Assembly: GCA_022824365.1 (NCBI GenBank) | Contig: JAJEAA010000002.1 | Location: 124,001 to 188,000 of the forward strand | Length of the DNA: 64,000 nt | Direction of reading: 5' to 3' | From: Anaerolineae bacterium | Lineage (GTDB): Bacteria; Chloroflexota; Anaerolineae; Aggregatilineales; Phototrophicaceae | Part shown: positions 8,840 to 17,275 of the stretch, one piece after another | Layout of the letters: each line of letters begins with the position of its first letter | How positions within the stretch are numbered: the first letter of the stretch is position 1 | The notes under the pieces: generated by a model | What the model saw: only the letters and a program-made list of their open reading frames with translations | The model's database searches: none | Told to the model about the DNA's origin: nothing | Program-made: the position numbers and the translations under genes

Positions 8840-9691
8840 TCAGAAGTTATAAGCGCCGCTGCGGCCAATGCGAATATAGGTGAAGGCGATGACCGCTACG
8901 ACGACAAACAAGGCGAATCCCATGGCCGAAGCGTAACCCAACTTGCCGAAGCGGAAGGCCTGCGTCACGAGGTGGGTCAGCACAACCTCGGTGGTGTGAT
9001 TGGGTCCGCCGTCGGTCATCACGAAGACCAACTCGAAGTTTCTGACGAAGGCGCCATTCAGTGACAGTAGCACGCTGATAAAGGTCACCGGGGCAAGCAA
9101 GGGCAGGGTGATGCGGGTGAGCCGCGCCCACGCGCTGGCGCCGTCAATGATCGCCACTTCGTACAGATCCTTCGGGATCGATTGCAGGCCGGCCAAGAAC
9201 AGGACCATATGAAAGCCGGTCCATTTCCAAATGTCGACCGTGATGATGGCGCCGAGCGCGGTCGCCTGATCGCTTAGCCAAGCGCGAATCAGGTTGTCCA
9301 GCCCCAGCAATTCCAGCCCGGCATTGAGCAGACCGAAGGTGGGATTGTAGATCCAGGACCAGAGCAAGCCGATAACGACAAAGGAAAGCGTAACCGGCAG
9401 AAAGAGGGCAGTGCGAAAGAAGATAACGCCCTTAATCTTTTGGTTTACGAGCAGCGCCAGGAAGAGCCCCAATACATTTTTGAACAGCACGACTGAGACG
9501 GCGAAAATGATCGTATTTGTCACCGCTTTCAGAAACACATCATCGCGTTCAATCAGCCTGACGTAATTCCTTGTGCCGATGAAGACGGGCGAATTGAAGC
9601 CATCCCAACGATGAAAGCTCAAGTAAAAGCCGTAAATTATTGGGATGATGACGAAGATGATCAGGAGGATGATGGCTGGCGTCATCATCAT
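8840..9691 (-). CDS. ABC sugar transporter permease, MalF type
   Basis: A CUT1-type permease with about six transmembrane segments and an EAA loop (LYEVAIIDGASAWARLTRI). The first ATG (9691) begins three consecutive methionines directly before transmembrane helix 1, with no ribosome-binding site. The frame stays open for 38 more codons upstream to a TAG at 9806-9808, and these encode a basic stretch (KRKRYPRVYRHLSAY) that looks like a normal cytoplasmic N-terminus of this family. There is no ATG, GTG or TTG there. Either a rare start codon is used, such as ATT at 9798-9800, or the sequence has an error. Confidence 0.88.
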   Translation of the reverse strand: MMMTPAIILLIIFVIIPIIYGFYLSFHRWDGFNSPVFIGTRNYVRLIERDDVFLKAVTNTIIFAVSVVLFKNVLGLFLALLVNQKIKGVIFFRTALFLPVTLSFVVIGLLWSWIYNPTFGLLNAGLELLGLDNLIRAWLSDQATALGAIITVDIWKWTGFHMVLFLAGLQSIPKDLYEVAIIDGASAWARLTRITLPLLAPVTFISVLLSLNGAFVRNFELVFVMTDGGPNHTTEVVLTHLVTQAFRFGKLGYASAMGFALFVVVAVIAFTYIRIGRSGAYNF

Positions 9692-9842
9692 ATAAGCTGA
9701 CAGATGCCGGTATACGCGCGGGTATCGTTTCCGCTTTGCAGTGTCCGCGTCAGCCGCGAAAGCTGATGCCCGGTTAGTTCGACTTGAAAGCGTCTTAATG
9801 GTCTTCTATTCCCAGAAATCGCTCGCCAGGAAGCCCAACTCC

Positions 9843-10748
9843 CTAGACGATATTGAGCTTTAGGCCCAGGTCCTTCACAACATAGTCGATGCTCTCAAGG
9901 CAACTCTGCTCGGCCGTCTTGTGCGACGCATCCAACTCGATGAGCGCCAACCCGTCGTAGTCGCTTTCCAACATGATCTCTATCATAGCAGGAAAATCAA
10001 CCACACCGGCGCCCAGCTCGCAGAAAGAAAGATAGCGCGCGTAGCCTTCCAGCCCCTCGAAGTCTTTCGCATCCTTGAAGTGAATGTAATCGATGTGCTC
10101 CATATAGGCGCGCATGACGTCCACGGGATCGGTGTCCTTGATGACCAGATGGGCGGGATCAATGCAAAGGCCGACCAGGTCTGTGTCCACTATCGCCATG
10201 AAGCGGTCGAGCTGCTCGCGCGTTTCGATGAAGCAGTCCAGATGCGGATGGTAAACAGTGCGGATGCCGAGCTTGTTGCTAAAGGCGCCCAATTCTTCCA
10301 GCGCATTGGCGAAGTTCCGGAAGTCGTCGTCGGTCTGCGGCTTAGCGCTGACCGGGGGACCGCCGCCACAGACAAGAATCTTGGAGCCGAAACTTTGGAG
10401 AAAGCGTGTCACCGCCATCACGCAATCGCGTTCGTAGGGCCATAACTCGGCATTGGTGTATTCGCAATTGGCGTAGAGCGACGACAGCCGCAGTCCATAG
10501 TCTTCCTGCGCCTTGTTGAAGAGATGTATTCGGCGTAAGAAGTCGGTGTCGGTCAACATCTCGGGCGGGCCCGAATCCTGAAGCGTCATAAAGCGCCGAG
10601 CAAAGTAGTCGCTGAGGCTGTTGAAGATCAGCGCTTCGTACCATACGAATCCAACTTCGGCGAGAAAAGGGAAACCTTCTTCCGGTCGGCCTTCAAAGTC
10701 CCATGTATTGAGATGATAGCCTATCTCAAACTTTTGCTCTTTTGGCAT
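9843..10748 (-). CDS. sugar phosphate isomerase/epimerase (TIM barrel)
   Basis: A 301-residue protein of the xylose isomerase-like/AP endonuclease 2 TIM-barrel family. Metal-site segments are visible: YHPHLDCF, LCIDPAHLVI, DYIHFKDA and ALIELDAS near the C-terminus. Members include IolE, IolI and sugar or keto-sugar epimerases. It sits between the binding-protein gene and the permeases of the same operon, which argues for isomerising the imported sugar or inositol derivative. A short (G)AGGACACTTATCC-type leader precedes the ATG. The substrate is inferred only by context. Confidence 0.82.
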   Translation of the reverse strand: MPKEQKFEIGYHLNTWDFEGRPEEGFPFLAEVGFVWYEALIFNSLSDYFARRFMTLQDSGPPEMLTDTDFLRRIHLFNKAQEDYGLRLSSLYANCEYTNAELWPYERDCVMAVTRFLQSFGSKILVCGGGPPVSAKPQTDDDFRNFANALEELGAFSNKLGIRTVYHPHLDCFIETREQLDRFMAIVDTDLVGLCIDPAHLVIKDTDPVDVMRAYMEHIDYIHFKDAKDFEGLEGYARYLSFCELGAGVVDFPAMIEIMLESDYDGLALIELDASHKTAEQSCLESIDYVVKDLGLKLNIV

Positions 10749-10859
10749 GGATAAGTGTCCTCATTTGCGGGGCAGTATTTAGCAATGGCGGATGGATCTG
10801 TCCCGCGCAAACGGGATAGATCCACCACTATCTATTTTGTCAGACGATGATTAACTCAC

Positions 10860-12173
10860 TCAGTCATCGTAGGAATAACCATCGAAGACGAGATCGTCGT
10901 AGACATTCTGAATCGAAGCCATGCCTTCTTCAGCCGTGATCGTCCCGCCGACAATACCCTGGATGGCGCTCTGGAAAGCATCGTTAATTTCAGTCGGCCA
11001 AATCCAGTCGAGAAAGCGCGCGGTATTGGGGAAGTGGTTAGAACGCAAGTCATCGGCGATATCCGATTCGACAACCGTCACACCCTTGATCGAAGTTGCT
11101 AGCGGCTCCATGATGCCCAAGTGCTTGTCGGCGATCTCTGGTCTCGAAAGGTATTCGAGGAATGCGACAGCATGCGGCAACGCTTCCTCGCTGACCCCGC
11201 TGTAAATGCAGTAGCCCGAATCGGGACCGCCGCCGTGACCACGCGTGCCCGGTACATCGGCTAGCTGCGGGAATTCGAATACGCCCCATTCAAAATCCAT
11301 CACGTTGGCCTCAATCCAGGGCAGTTCCCAGGTGCCGCCATAGTAGATCGCCGATTGCTGGCTGGCGAAGGCGCTGCGCATACCATCCCAGTCGACCGAG
11401 AGCGAGTCCCGATCGAGGATGCCGTCATCGACAAATTGGCCGATCCGCTCCAGCGCTTCGACATCGGGAGCATCAGTGAATTTGGATTCGCCACGCAGGT
11501 TCTGCACCGTCTTGGCAACGGAATCGCCCATGGTTTGGGCCGCGGTTTCAAAGTACCACATCGGCCACATCCAAACATTCTTGCCTTGATGTAAGACCGG
11601 TACATACCCTGCCTCATCCAGTGCCGCTGCTGCCGCTATGAAGTCCTCATACGAATCCGGTTCCGCCAGACCGAGTTCATTGAATACATCGACATTGTAG
11701 AAGAAGGAAGAAGTGGAGACCGGCGAAACCGGAATACCATACACCCGGCCGCCAATAGTATAAGCGTCAAGCGATGCCGGCTCGAATCGGTCAACCCAGG
11801 CTGCGATATCGTCCGTGATGTCGCGTAGAACGCCACGTCGTACATAAGCGCCATTAGTCGGGTTAGCGGCACAGCCAATGACATCCATGCGTTCGCCGGC
11901 AAGGTGAGCGGTTAGGAGTCGTGTCACACCACCATCGATTGGCCCTTGCGCGTCCCATACGACATTAGATACATCAGGGTTCTCCGCCAAGAATCCGTCA
12001 ATGACTTCCTGCTCCACTTGCGCTTGAATTTCATCCGGAGCCATGGAGCCGAGGTTATCGAGCGAGGTCGGACCAAAAACATGGAGAACAAACCCATCTT
12101 GAGCGGCGACGCCGCCAATTGCCAGCAGCGCCAAAACAGCAAACATCAAACATAAGAGAAGTCTTTTTGACAT
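10860..12173 (-). CDS. ABC transporter sugar-binding protein
   Basis: A 437-residue extracellular solute-binding protein of the MalE/UgpB class. It starts MSKRLLLCLMFAVLALLA and has a hydrophobic signal peptide ending near GGVAAQ, with no lipobox cysteine. The body has the usual SBP_bac features (DRDSLSVDWDGM, GGTWELPWIE, PEIADKHLG). It is the first gene of the operon and is preceded by a recognisable promoter (12228-12256). It would capture an oligosaccharide or polyol outside the membrane and deliver it to the MalF/MalG permeases downstream. The ligand is not known. Confidence 0.9.
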   Translation of the reverse strand: MSKRLLLCLMFAVLALLAIGGVAAQDGFVLHVFGPTSLDNLGSMAPDEIQAQVEQEVIDGFLAENPDVSNVVWDAQGPIDGGVTRLLTAHLAGERMDVIGCAANPTNGAYVRRGVLRDITDDIAAWVDRFEPASLDAYTIGGRVYGIPVSPVSTSSFFYNVDVFNELGLAEPDSYEDFIAAAAALDEAGYVPVLHQGKNVWMWPMWYFETAAQTMGDSVAKTVQNLRGESKFTDAPDVEALERIGQFVDDGILDRDSLSVDWDGMRSAFASQQSAIYYGGTWELPWIEANVMDFEWGVFEFPQLADVPGTRGHGGGPDSGYCIYSGVSEEALPHAVAFLEYLSRPEIADKHLGIMEPLATSIKGVTVVESDIADDLRSNHFPNTARFLDWIWPTEINDAFQSAIQGIVGGTITAEEGMASIQNVYDDLVFDGYSYDD

Positions 12174-12193
12174 TGAACATTGCCTCTTTTCTA

Positions 12194-12217
12194 GAGAAAA
12201 TTTTTCGAAAGTTTTTC
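12194..12217 (-). repeat. A-rich leader element, copy 1
   Basis: On the minus strand this 24-base element (GAAAAACTTTCG, then AAAAATTTTCTC) in the 5' leader of the binding-protein gene matches 20 of 24 bases of 30021-30044 on the plus strand. Function unknown; a shared leader or regulatory element is possible. Confidence 0.4.
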
Positions 12218-12227
12218 TTGCATGGCG

Positions 12228-12256
12228 AATATAACATGTCTAACTCCGCGCCGCAA
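12228..12256 (-). promoter_or_regulatory. promoter of the first sugar ABC operon
   Basis: On the minus strand TTGCGG (12251-12256) and TATATT (12228-12233) are separated by 17 bases, with TGT before the -10 forming an extended -10. It is followed by an A/T-rich leader (12194-12217) and the binding-protein ATG at 12173. Read by eye only. Confidence 0.5.
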
Positions 12257-12960
12257 CATCATCGGCGCCCTGTGTTCAGCTTTGCATTGTGGCAGCAAAA
12301 GAATGTCTGTTGCTGAGTACCGCGACAATCGCGGCAGTGGACAATATGCGCTACGGCCATAACGAGATCAGACTTCCCATATCTTGGAGAAGCGCTTTAC
12401 GCAACCCGAGTTCAACTGCCACAAAGCGCTGGAAAGAGTACTCATTTGTCAGTTATGTGCTGCTAGCAGGTGAATATGTATAGCAGTTTGCTTCACCTAA
12501 GCCCCCTTCTGTGAAGCAACATAAGCATACTTAGTGTGAAATTAGGCCTTTTAGATATTATTATCCCTCTCTAGGCGCTTCACGAAAAGTCGCGAAGTGC
12601 TTCAGCGACCATCCGGCAGCCTTCAAGAATGGATGGATTACTACTGCAAATGGCTGTCGTAGACACGCGGTCGGAACCGGTGACAAATAAGGTCCAGCGC
12701 CGCCATCGACTATGATCTCGCATAATTGATCATGAGTACAAGCGATAATCTGACTTGTTGGAACAAATAGCTTGATCGGACTACGGTACTGAAAGACATG
12801 CCAACGCCCTTTCGCGCGGACTCAGAAAGAAGAAGGGCGATTCGCCGTCGCAAGATTCCCTTGCGATCTAGGCTTCACAGAGAATGAACTGTCCTTTGAA
12901 GACATATGTGGCCAGATTTACATACCAGTAGCGCCGCCTATCGCGCGGAACGCCCACCCT
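12257..12960. other. non-coding stretch with inverted repeats
   Basis: No convincing ORF lies here. Two structured pieces stand out. TTGCTTCAC (12488-12496) and GTGAAGCAA (12511-12519) form a perfect 9-base inverted repeat around a 14-base loop. A second hairpin spans 12575-12600 with a GAAAAG-type loop and one mismatch, and reuses the CTTCAC half. Neither has a T-run, so they are not obvious intrinsic terminators. Confidence 0.5.
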
Positions 12961-13012
12961 CGTCTACAGTTTCGCGCGATTTACCGGCGTGACTCCTGGC
13001 GCGCATGCTGCG

Positions 13013-14134
13013 CTAGAGCACATCCCACTCGACTTCAACCACGCCCTGACGGATGCCATATAGCTTCCGATGCAAGATGATGGTGCTGTCGGTATAACCC
13101 ACGATGAAATCAAGCAAATCGCCCACCTTAACCCGCTCATCGGCGCCCTCGAGCGTGATGATGCCGTGCTCCGCCGATGAAACATGGTTCTTGACAGCTT
13201 CCAGGTCAATACCTCTGGGCTGAGCGTGCCAGATAGGCAGCGCCTTGAAACCGGCGTCGATAATGATGCGATCGGGGGCGGGCCGACTGCTGACAATAGT
13301 CCTGACGAAGAGGCAGGGTGTGGTTTCTACGCCCCAACTCTGATAGATGATATCGCAGAAAATGGCGCCGCCGGCTTGAATCTCGGTCATGCCCTTGATG
13401 AAAGGCGTCGTCTTGTAGGTGCCGCTGCCGCCGCCGCTCACGATGGATACCTCCAGCCCGGCCGCGCGGCAGTCATCGGCCATGGTCAACAGTTGCTTGA
13501 TTGCGCCTGTGGTCGCCCGCGCGCGCTCCGCGGGATCGGCGATTGCCAGGGTATGGCCTTCCCAGGTCATCAAGCCGAGAAAGCGCAGTCCCTCACTGTG
13601 GTCGACGGCTTGCGCCAACCGGAGGACCGCGGGTCCGGGCAGCAGCCCGGTGCGGTTCATGCCGGTATTGACATCAACCAGGACGCCGATCCCCGCGCCG
13701 TGCCTGAGAGCCGCCATGCTCAATGCGCGGACGTTTTCCGCGTTGTCGACGATGACCTTGACGTCAGCCAGGCGGCAAAGCTGCGCCAGCCGAGAAATCT
13801 TGCGCTCGCCGACCATCTCATTAGCAATCAGGATGTCCTTCACGCCGCTTTCCGCCATCGCTTCGGCTTCACGGATGGTGGCGCAAGTCACGCCGATTGC
13901 GCCCAGGGCGATAGCTTTATGCGCGATAGCTGGCACGCGTATGCCTTTCATATGGGGACGCCATTGCACCTGCGCCACCGCGAAGTGGCGCGCCAATTCC
14001 GCGATATTCCGCTCCAAGGCATCCAGATCCACCCACAGCGCCGGCGTATCCAGTTCCGCCATTGTTCTTGCCGCTTTGCTCATGCTGTTGCTCCCGCTTT
14101 CGGCACGGTTGTTGGCCGCTTCAACATCACTCAT
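13013..14134 (-). CDS. D-threonine aldolase/D-serine dehydratase-like PLP enzyme
   Basis: I choose the ATG at 14134 because it overlaps the TGA of the aldo/keto reductase gene as ATGA and has GGGGA upstream; the frame can be read from 14146. The 373-residue product is an alanine-racemase-fold PLP enzyme of the DSD1/low-specificity D-threonine aldolase family. DTPALWVDLDALERN opens the barrel and WRPHMKGIR holds the PLP lysine at the usual RPHxK position. Members cleave or dehydrate D-beta-hydroxy amino acids; BhcC-type 3-hydroxyaspartate aldolases belong here. With the FAD oxidoreductase nearby, a D-amino-acid or hydroxy-amino-acid catabolic role is likely. Confidence 0.82.
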   Translation of the reverse strand: MSDVEAANNRAESGSNSMSKAARTMAELDTPALWVDLDALERNIAELARHFAVAQVQWRPHMKGIRVPAIAHKAIALGAIGVTCATIREAEAMAESGVKDILIANEMVGERKISRLAQLCRLADVKVIVDNAENVRALSMAALRHGAGIGVLVDVNTGMNRTGLLPGPAVLRLAQAVDHSEGLRFLGLMTWEGHTLAIADPAERARATTGAIKQLLTMADDCRAAGLEVSIVSGGGSGTYKTTPFIKGMTEIQAGGAIFCDIIYQSWGVETTPCLFVRTIVSSRPAPDRIIIDAGFKALPIWHAQPRGIDLEAVKNHVSSAEHGIITLEGADERVKVGDLLDFIVGYTDSTIILHRKLYGIRQGVVEVEWDVL

Positions 14135-15090
14135 GGCAGTCCCCATGTGCTGGGGTCCAGCAAGTCGGCCTGATCGCAGCGCAGCCGCCGGAAGCGCTCG
14201 ACGGTCGCATCGCTCCAGCGAGGAGCGCCCGCAGCCGCCAGGCTTGCTTCCAGCTCGGCGATGTCGCGGACGCCGACCAGCGCGGTAGCGATGGACTCAT
14301 GCGCCAAGACGAACTTTAGAGCCGCCGCTTCGCGTGTCAGTGGCGGCGAAAGCGCGGCAGCGATTCGCTGGACAGCGCTGGACCGCTCCTTCAGCGTCGC
14401 CAGACGCGCCGGCAAGTACTCCGCTCGCGGGCTGAGCGCGCCTTTGAGAAACACCGACCGCACGATAATGCCCGTCCCCGCGGCTTTGGCGCAAGGAAAC
14501 ACCTCAGCAGCCAGGCGCTGATCCAGAATGTTAAAGGCCGCTTGCAGCGCGTCTACCCCCTGAGCGATGGCGATCCGCGAGGCGGCAGTTCCATAGGTTG
14601 AGGCGCCGATGAAGCGCGCTTTTCCTTGTGCCCGGAAGCGCTTCACCTCGGCAATCGCATCGCTATTTTCCAGCAAATCAGTTGAGGCGCTGTGCAAAAG
14701 CAACAGGTCGACATAATCCGTGCCCAGCAGCCGCAAGCTGATATGCAGCGACCTCGTCATCTGTTCAGCCAGTTCGGGACCAACCAAGGCGACGCCGTCT
14801 TTATTTTGACAAGTTACCTTCGTCGCCACCAGTACCTTATGCCGACGATCCCGCAGCGCTTTGCCAAGCAACTCTTCGCTGCGGCCGTAGGCGCGCGCCG
14901 TATCAAAGAAGTTGACGCCGCGGTCGATGGCATGGTGGATAAGCGCGATCGCCTCGCTGTCAGTCGGCGGAGGCGCCCCTCCTGCGCCAGGCGCCTGCGC
15001 GTCCAGGCCGTAGGGCATGCCCAGCGCAACCGTGCCCAGCGACAGCTCCGAGAGGCGCAGATCCGTTTTTCCTAGCTGACGATATCTCAT
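14131..15090 (-). CDS. aldo/keto reductase
   Basis: The start is the ATG at 15090, with GGAGA seven bases upstream; a TTG precedes it. The 319-residue product is an NADPH-dependent aldo/keto reductase of the L-galactose dehydrogenase/YajO type. The catalytic tetrad segments are present: FFDTARAYGRSEELLG (Asp, Tyr), VLVATKV (Lys) and YVDLLLLHS (His). It lies between an FAD oxidoreductase and the PLP enzyme in one operon and overlaps the latter by four bases. It probably reduces an aldehyde or keto group, or oxidises the matching alcohol, from the imported substrate. Confidence 0.88.
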   Translation of the reverse strand: MRYRQLGKTDLRLSELSLGTVALGMPYGLDAQAPGAGGAPPPTDSEAIALIHHAIDRGVNFFDTARAYGRSEELLGKALRDRRHKVLVATKVTCQNKDGVALVGPELAEQMTRSLHISLRLLGTDYVDLLLLHSASTDLLENSDAIAEVKRFRAQGKARFIGASTYGTAASRIAIAQGVDALQAAFNILDQRLAAEVFPCAKAAGTGIIVRSVFLKGALSPRAEYLPARLATLKERSSAVQRIAAALSPPLTREAAALKFVLAHESIATALVGVRDIAELEASLAAAGAPRWSDATVERFRRLRCDQADLLDPSTWGLP

Positions 15091-15105
15091 CAAAGATTCT
15101 CCGAA

Positions 15106-16305
15106 TCAGTGCCGGCGCAAAAATGCGTCTTGCTGCCTCAGTCTCAAGTTCAAATAGGCGTCTGTTGCGGCGGCGCTGAAGCGGGCGGGCGAGAAGGCCG
15201 AGATATCCAACTCGGTTTCGCCCGCAGTCGCCAACTCCGCCAGCAACTTGCCTGCCACCGGATTGTAGGCAAAACCGCCCGAATGAAAAGCGGCGCCAAC
15301 CAACAGGCCCGGCAATTCCGGCACTGTCCCCAGTACCGGTTCGCCGTCCATGCTAAAAGAGATAAGCCCAACCTGTTCCTCAGTGAAAGGATGTCGCTCG
15401 AGGGCGGGCAGCAGCGGCTGGACCTTGTCGCGCAGGCTGTCACTGAAGCCGCTCGGCGCATTAAGCTCGGCCATATCAAAGGCGAGCGAAGGCGTCGCCA
15501 ACTCGAGACGGCCGGCTGTTTCGCCGCCGACCAAAATGCGATTGCCATTGGCGGGGCGCAGATAAGCTTCATAAGGATTGGCGTTCAGCGCCGGTAGTTT
15601 TGCCGCTCGGTCCAGCGGCATGGTCAGATAGCGCTGATGCACAAATGATTTGATGGGCAATTGCCTGCCGACCTCAGCTAGCAGACGATTCGTCCAGCTA
15701 TGCGCGGCGCAAATGACCCGGTCCGCTTCCAGCAGTTTGCCATCAACGAGGACCCCTGTGACCCGTTCACGCTGCCTGACGAATCCCGTGACCGTGACGC
15801 CCTCACGGATGTCAACGCCTAGATCGCGACATTTCTGCGCCAGCGCCGGGACATAGTCATCCGGCTCGCTGTAGCCGCCTAGCGGATCAAATAGGCCGAT
15901 CGCGTCATCTTGAGGCGTCAACAGGGGCCAACGTTGGCGAATTTCAGCGGCGTCGATGATTTCGTAGGGCGCCTCGCATTCGTCATACAAGGGCAATAAT
16001 CTCTCTCGCTCAGACCAAGCAGCCGGCGAAAACAAATTCAAGCAGCCCACCGCCTGATACTGATATCCGTAGGCCTCAAGTTCCTCAGACAGCTCGCGAT
16101 AGAGACGCAAACTGATCTTGCGCGCTTTGACGCCCGTCTTGCTCCAAAGATGTCCCGTGATGATGCCGCCAGCGCGCGAGCTTGAGCCAGCGCCGACCGC
16201 GTCCTTTTCCAGCAGGGTCGCGCGGACGCCGCTCTGCGTCAAGTGATAGGCGGCGCTCAATCCGATGACGCCTCCGCCGACAATGATAATACGGTTTACG
16301 CTCAT
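15106..16305 (-). CDS. FAD-dependent amine/D-amino-acid oxidoreductase (DAO family)
   Basis: A 399-residue flavoprotein of the DAO/glycine oxidase/sarcosine oxidase family. The FAD-binding motif VGGGVIGLSAAYHL is at the N-terminus, followed by a glutamate at the end of strand 2 (LLEK) and SSSRAGGI. The C-terminal segment GAAFHSGGFAYNPVAGKLLAEL closes the FAD site. It oxidises a secondary or D-amine to an imine. It is the gene before the aldo/keto reductase (15-base gap) in the second ABC operon, consistent with catabolism of an amino acid or amine derivative. It is soluble; no signal peptide. Confidence 0.85.
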   Translation of the reverse strand: MSVNRIIIVGGGVIGLSAAYHLTQSGVRATLLEKDAVGAGSSSRAGGIITGHLWSKTGVKARKISLRLYRELSEELEAYGYQYQAVGCLNLFSPAAWSERERLLPLYDECEAPYEIIDAAEIRQRWPLLTPQDDAIGLFDPLGGYSEPDDYVPALAQKCRDLGVDIREGVTVTGFVRQRERVTGVLVDGKLLEADRVICAAHSWTNRLLAEVGRQLPIKSFVHQRYLTMPLDRAAKLPALNANPYEAYLRPANGNRILVGGETAGRLELATPSLAFDMAELNAPSGFSDSLRDKVQPLLPALERHPFTEEQVGLISFSMDGEPVLGTVPELPGLLVGAAFHSGGFAYNPVAGKLLAELATAGETELDISAFSPARFSAAATDAYLNLRLRQQDAFLRRH

Positions 16306-16368
16306 GCTGATGCTGCCTCCAGATATGCCTGGCAGCAGCCCGGCGCGCAGGGACTGACAGCGTCTCTG

Positions 16369-17166
16369 TCACTCGTTAGGATCATACCGCGCTCGGAAGA
16401 TCGTGTTCTGTGTATTCATTTGCGTCGTTCGCGAATAGTGATTCACCGAGATGCTGTCGCTCAGCGGCGTCGGCGCCTGCAAGATGAACTCAGCCCAGTC
16501 CGCCCGGTTGAAAGCTACGTAAGCCAAACGGAAGCTGTCGATCCAACTGTTGTTATCCGCGCTCAAGTCCGGGAATAAGATCGGTCCGGTGTCCACCTGA
16601 TAAATCCACTCGCGCTCGTTGGCGTTCATCGTCTTTATGGGAAAGTCAATCTCGATGTCGTAACGGTTGTACAGGTGGTAGGCGCAGCGCCCGACCAGCA
16701 GTTCATCCGCCAGCGTCGCCTGAACGATCGCTTCAGCGCCGATCAACTCTCGCGCCGCTACTTGGCGAAGATTGATGGCGACGCGCTCGTAAGTATCGCT
16801 GACGCGCCCGGACTGGCGCTCGGGCTGTTCCCCAAGCGAGGCCGGATAGCGCATTACGCCCTTGTTGTTGCGATCCCAACTCTTAAGAATCAGAAACGAT
16901 TCATCAGACAGAATGATGCAGAAATCAGCGTTGGGCTCCGTCCATATATCCCGGTCGATGCCTACGTATTCGGTCTTGCAAGATGCGCCAAGCACAAAGG
17001 TCTGCGCCACGCCGGTCGCGCGATCTCTGATTTTGCAACTGGACTCGATCTGAATCCGCGCATTGTTAAGCGTAAAAGGCGGCTTATGCGATGAAGTGAG
17101 GCTCGGTTTCAAGTTCCAATCAATACGGAAGGTCAAGAAAGATGCGGCAAAGTCAGGGACTATCAT
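16369..17166 (-). CDS. hypothetical protein
   Basis: I do not recognise this roughly 265-residue protein. The ATG at 17166 is preferred to a TTG at 17172. The protein is rich in beta-strand-like segments, with no signal peptide, membrane helix or repeated motif. Visible landmarks are ILKSWDRNNKGVMRYP, VGRCAYHLYNRYDIEI and a C-terminal FRARYDPNE. It lies between the MalG-type permease gene and the FAD oxidoreductase gene on the same strand, so it probably belongs to that operon. The general look recalls galactose-mutarotase-like sandwich proteins, but this is weak. Confidence 0.6.
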   Translation of the reverse strand: MIVPDFAASFLTFRIDWNLKPSLTSSHKPPFTLNNARIQIESSCKIRDRATGVAQTFVLGASCKTEYVGIDRDIWTEPNADFCIILSDESFLILKSWDRNNKGVMRYPASLGEQPERQSGRVSDTYERVAINLRQVAARELIGAEAIVQATLADELLVGRCAYHLYNRYDIEIDFPIKTMNANEREWIYQVDTGPILFPDLSADNNSWIDSFRLAYVAFNRADWAEFILQAPTPLSDSISVNHYSRTTQMNTQNTIFRARYDPNE

Positions 17167-17275
17167 CAGCAATTCCGCTTAGGAAAGGCACAGGGTGAAC
17201 AAGCGTCTGTCATGATCGGCAAAAGATCGTCCAGGCGAACAGGCCTCAGGGAGATGCAATACCGAAGTCATTCGC

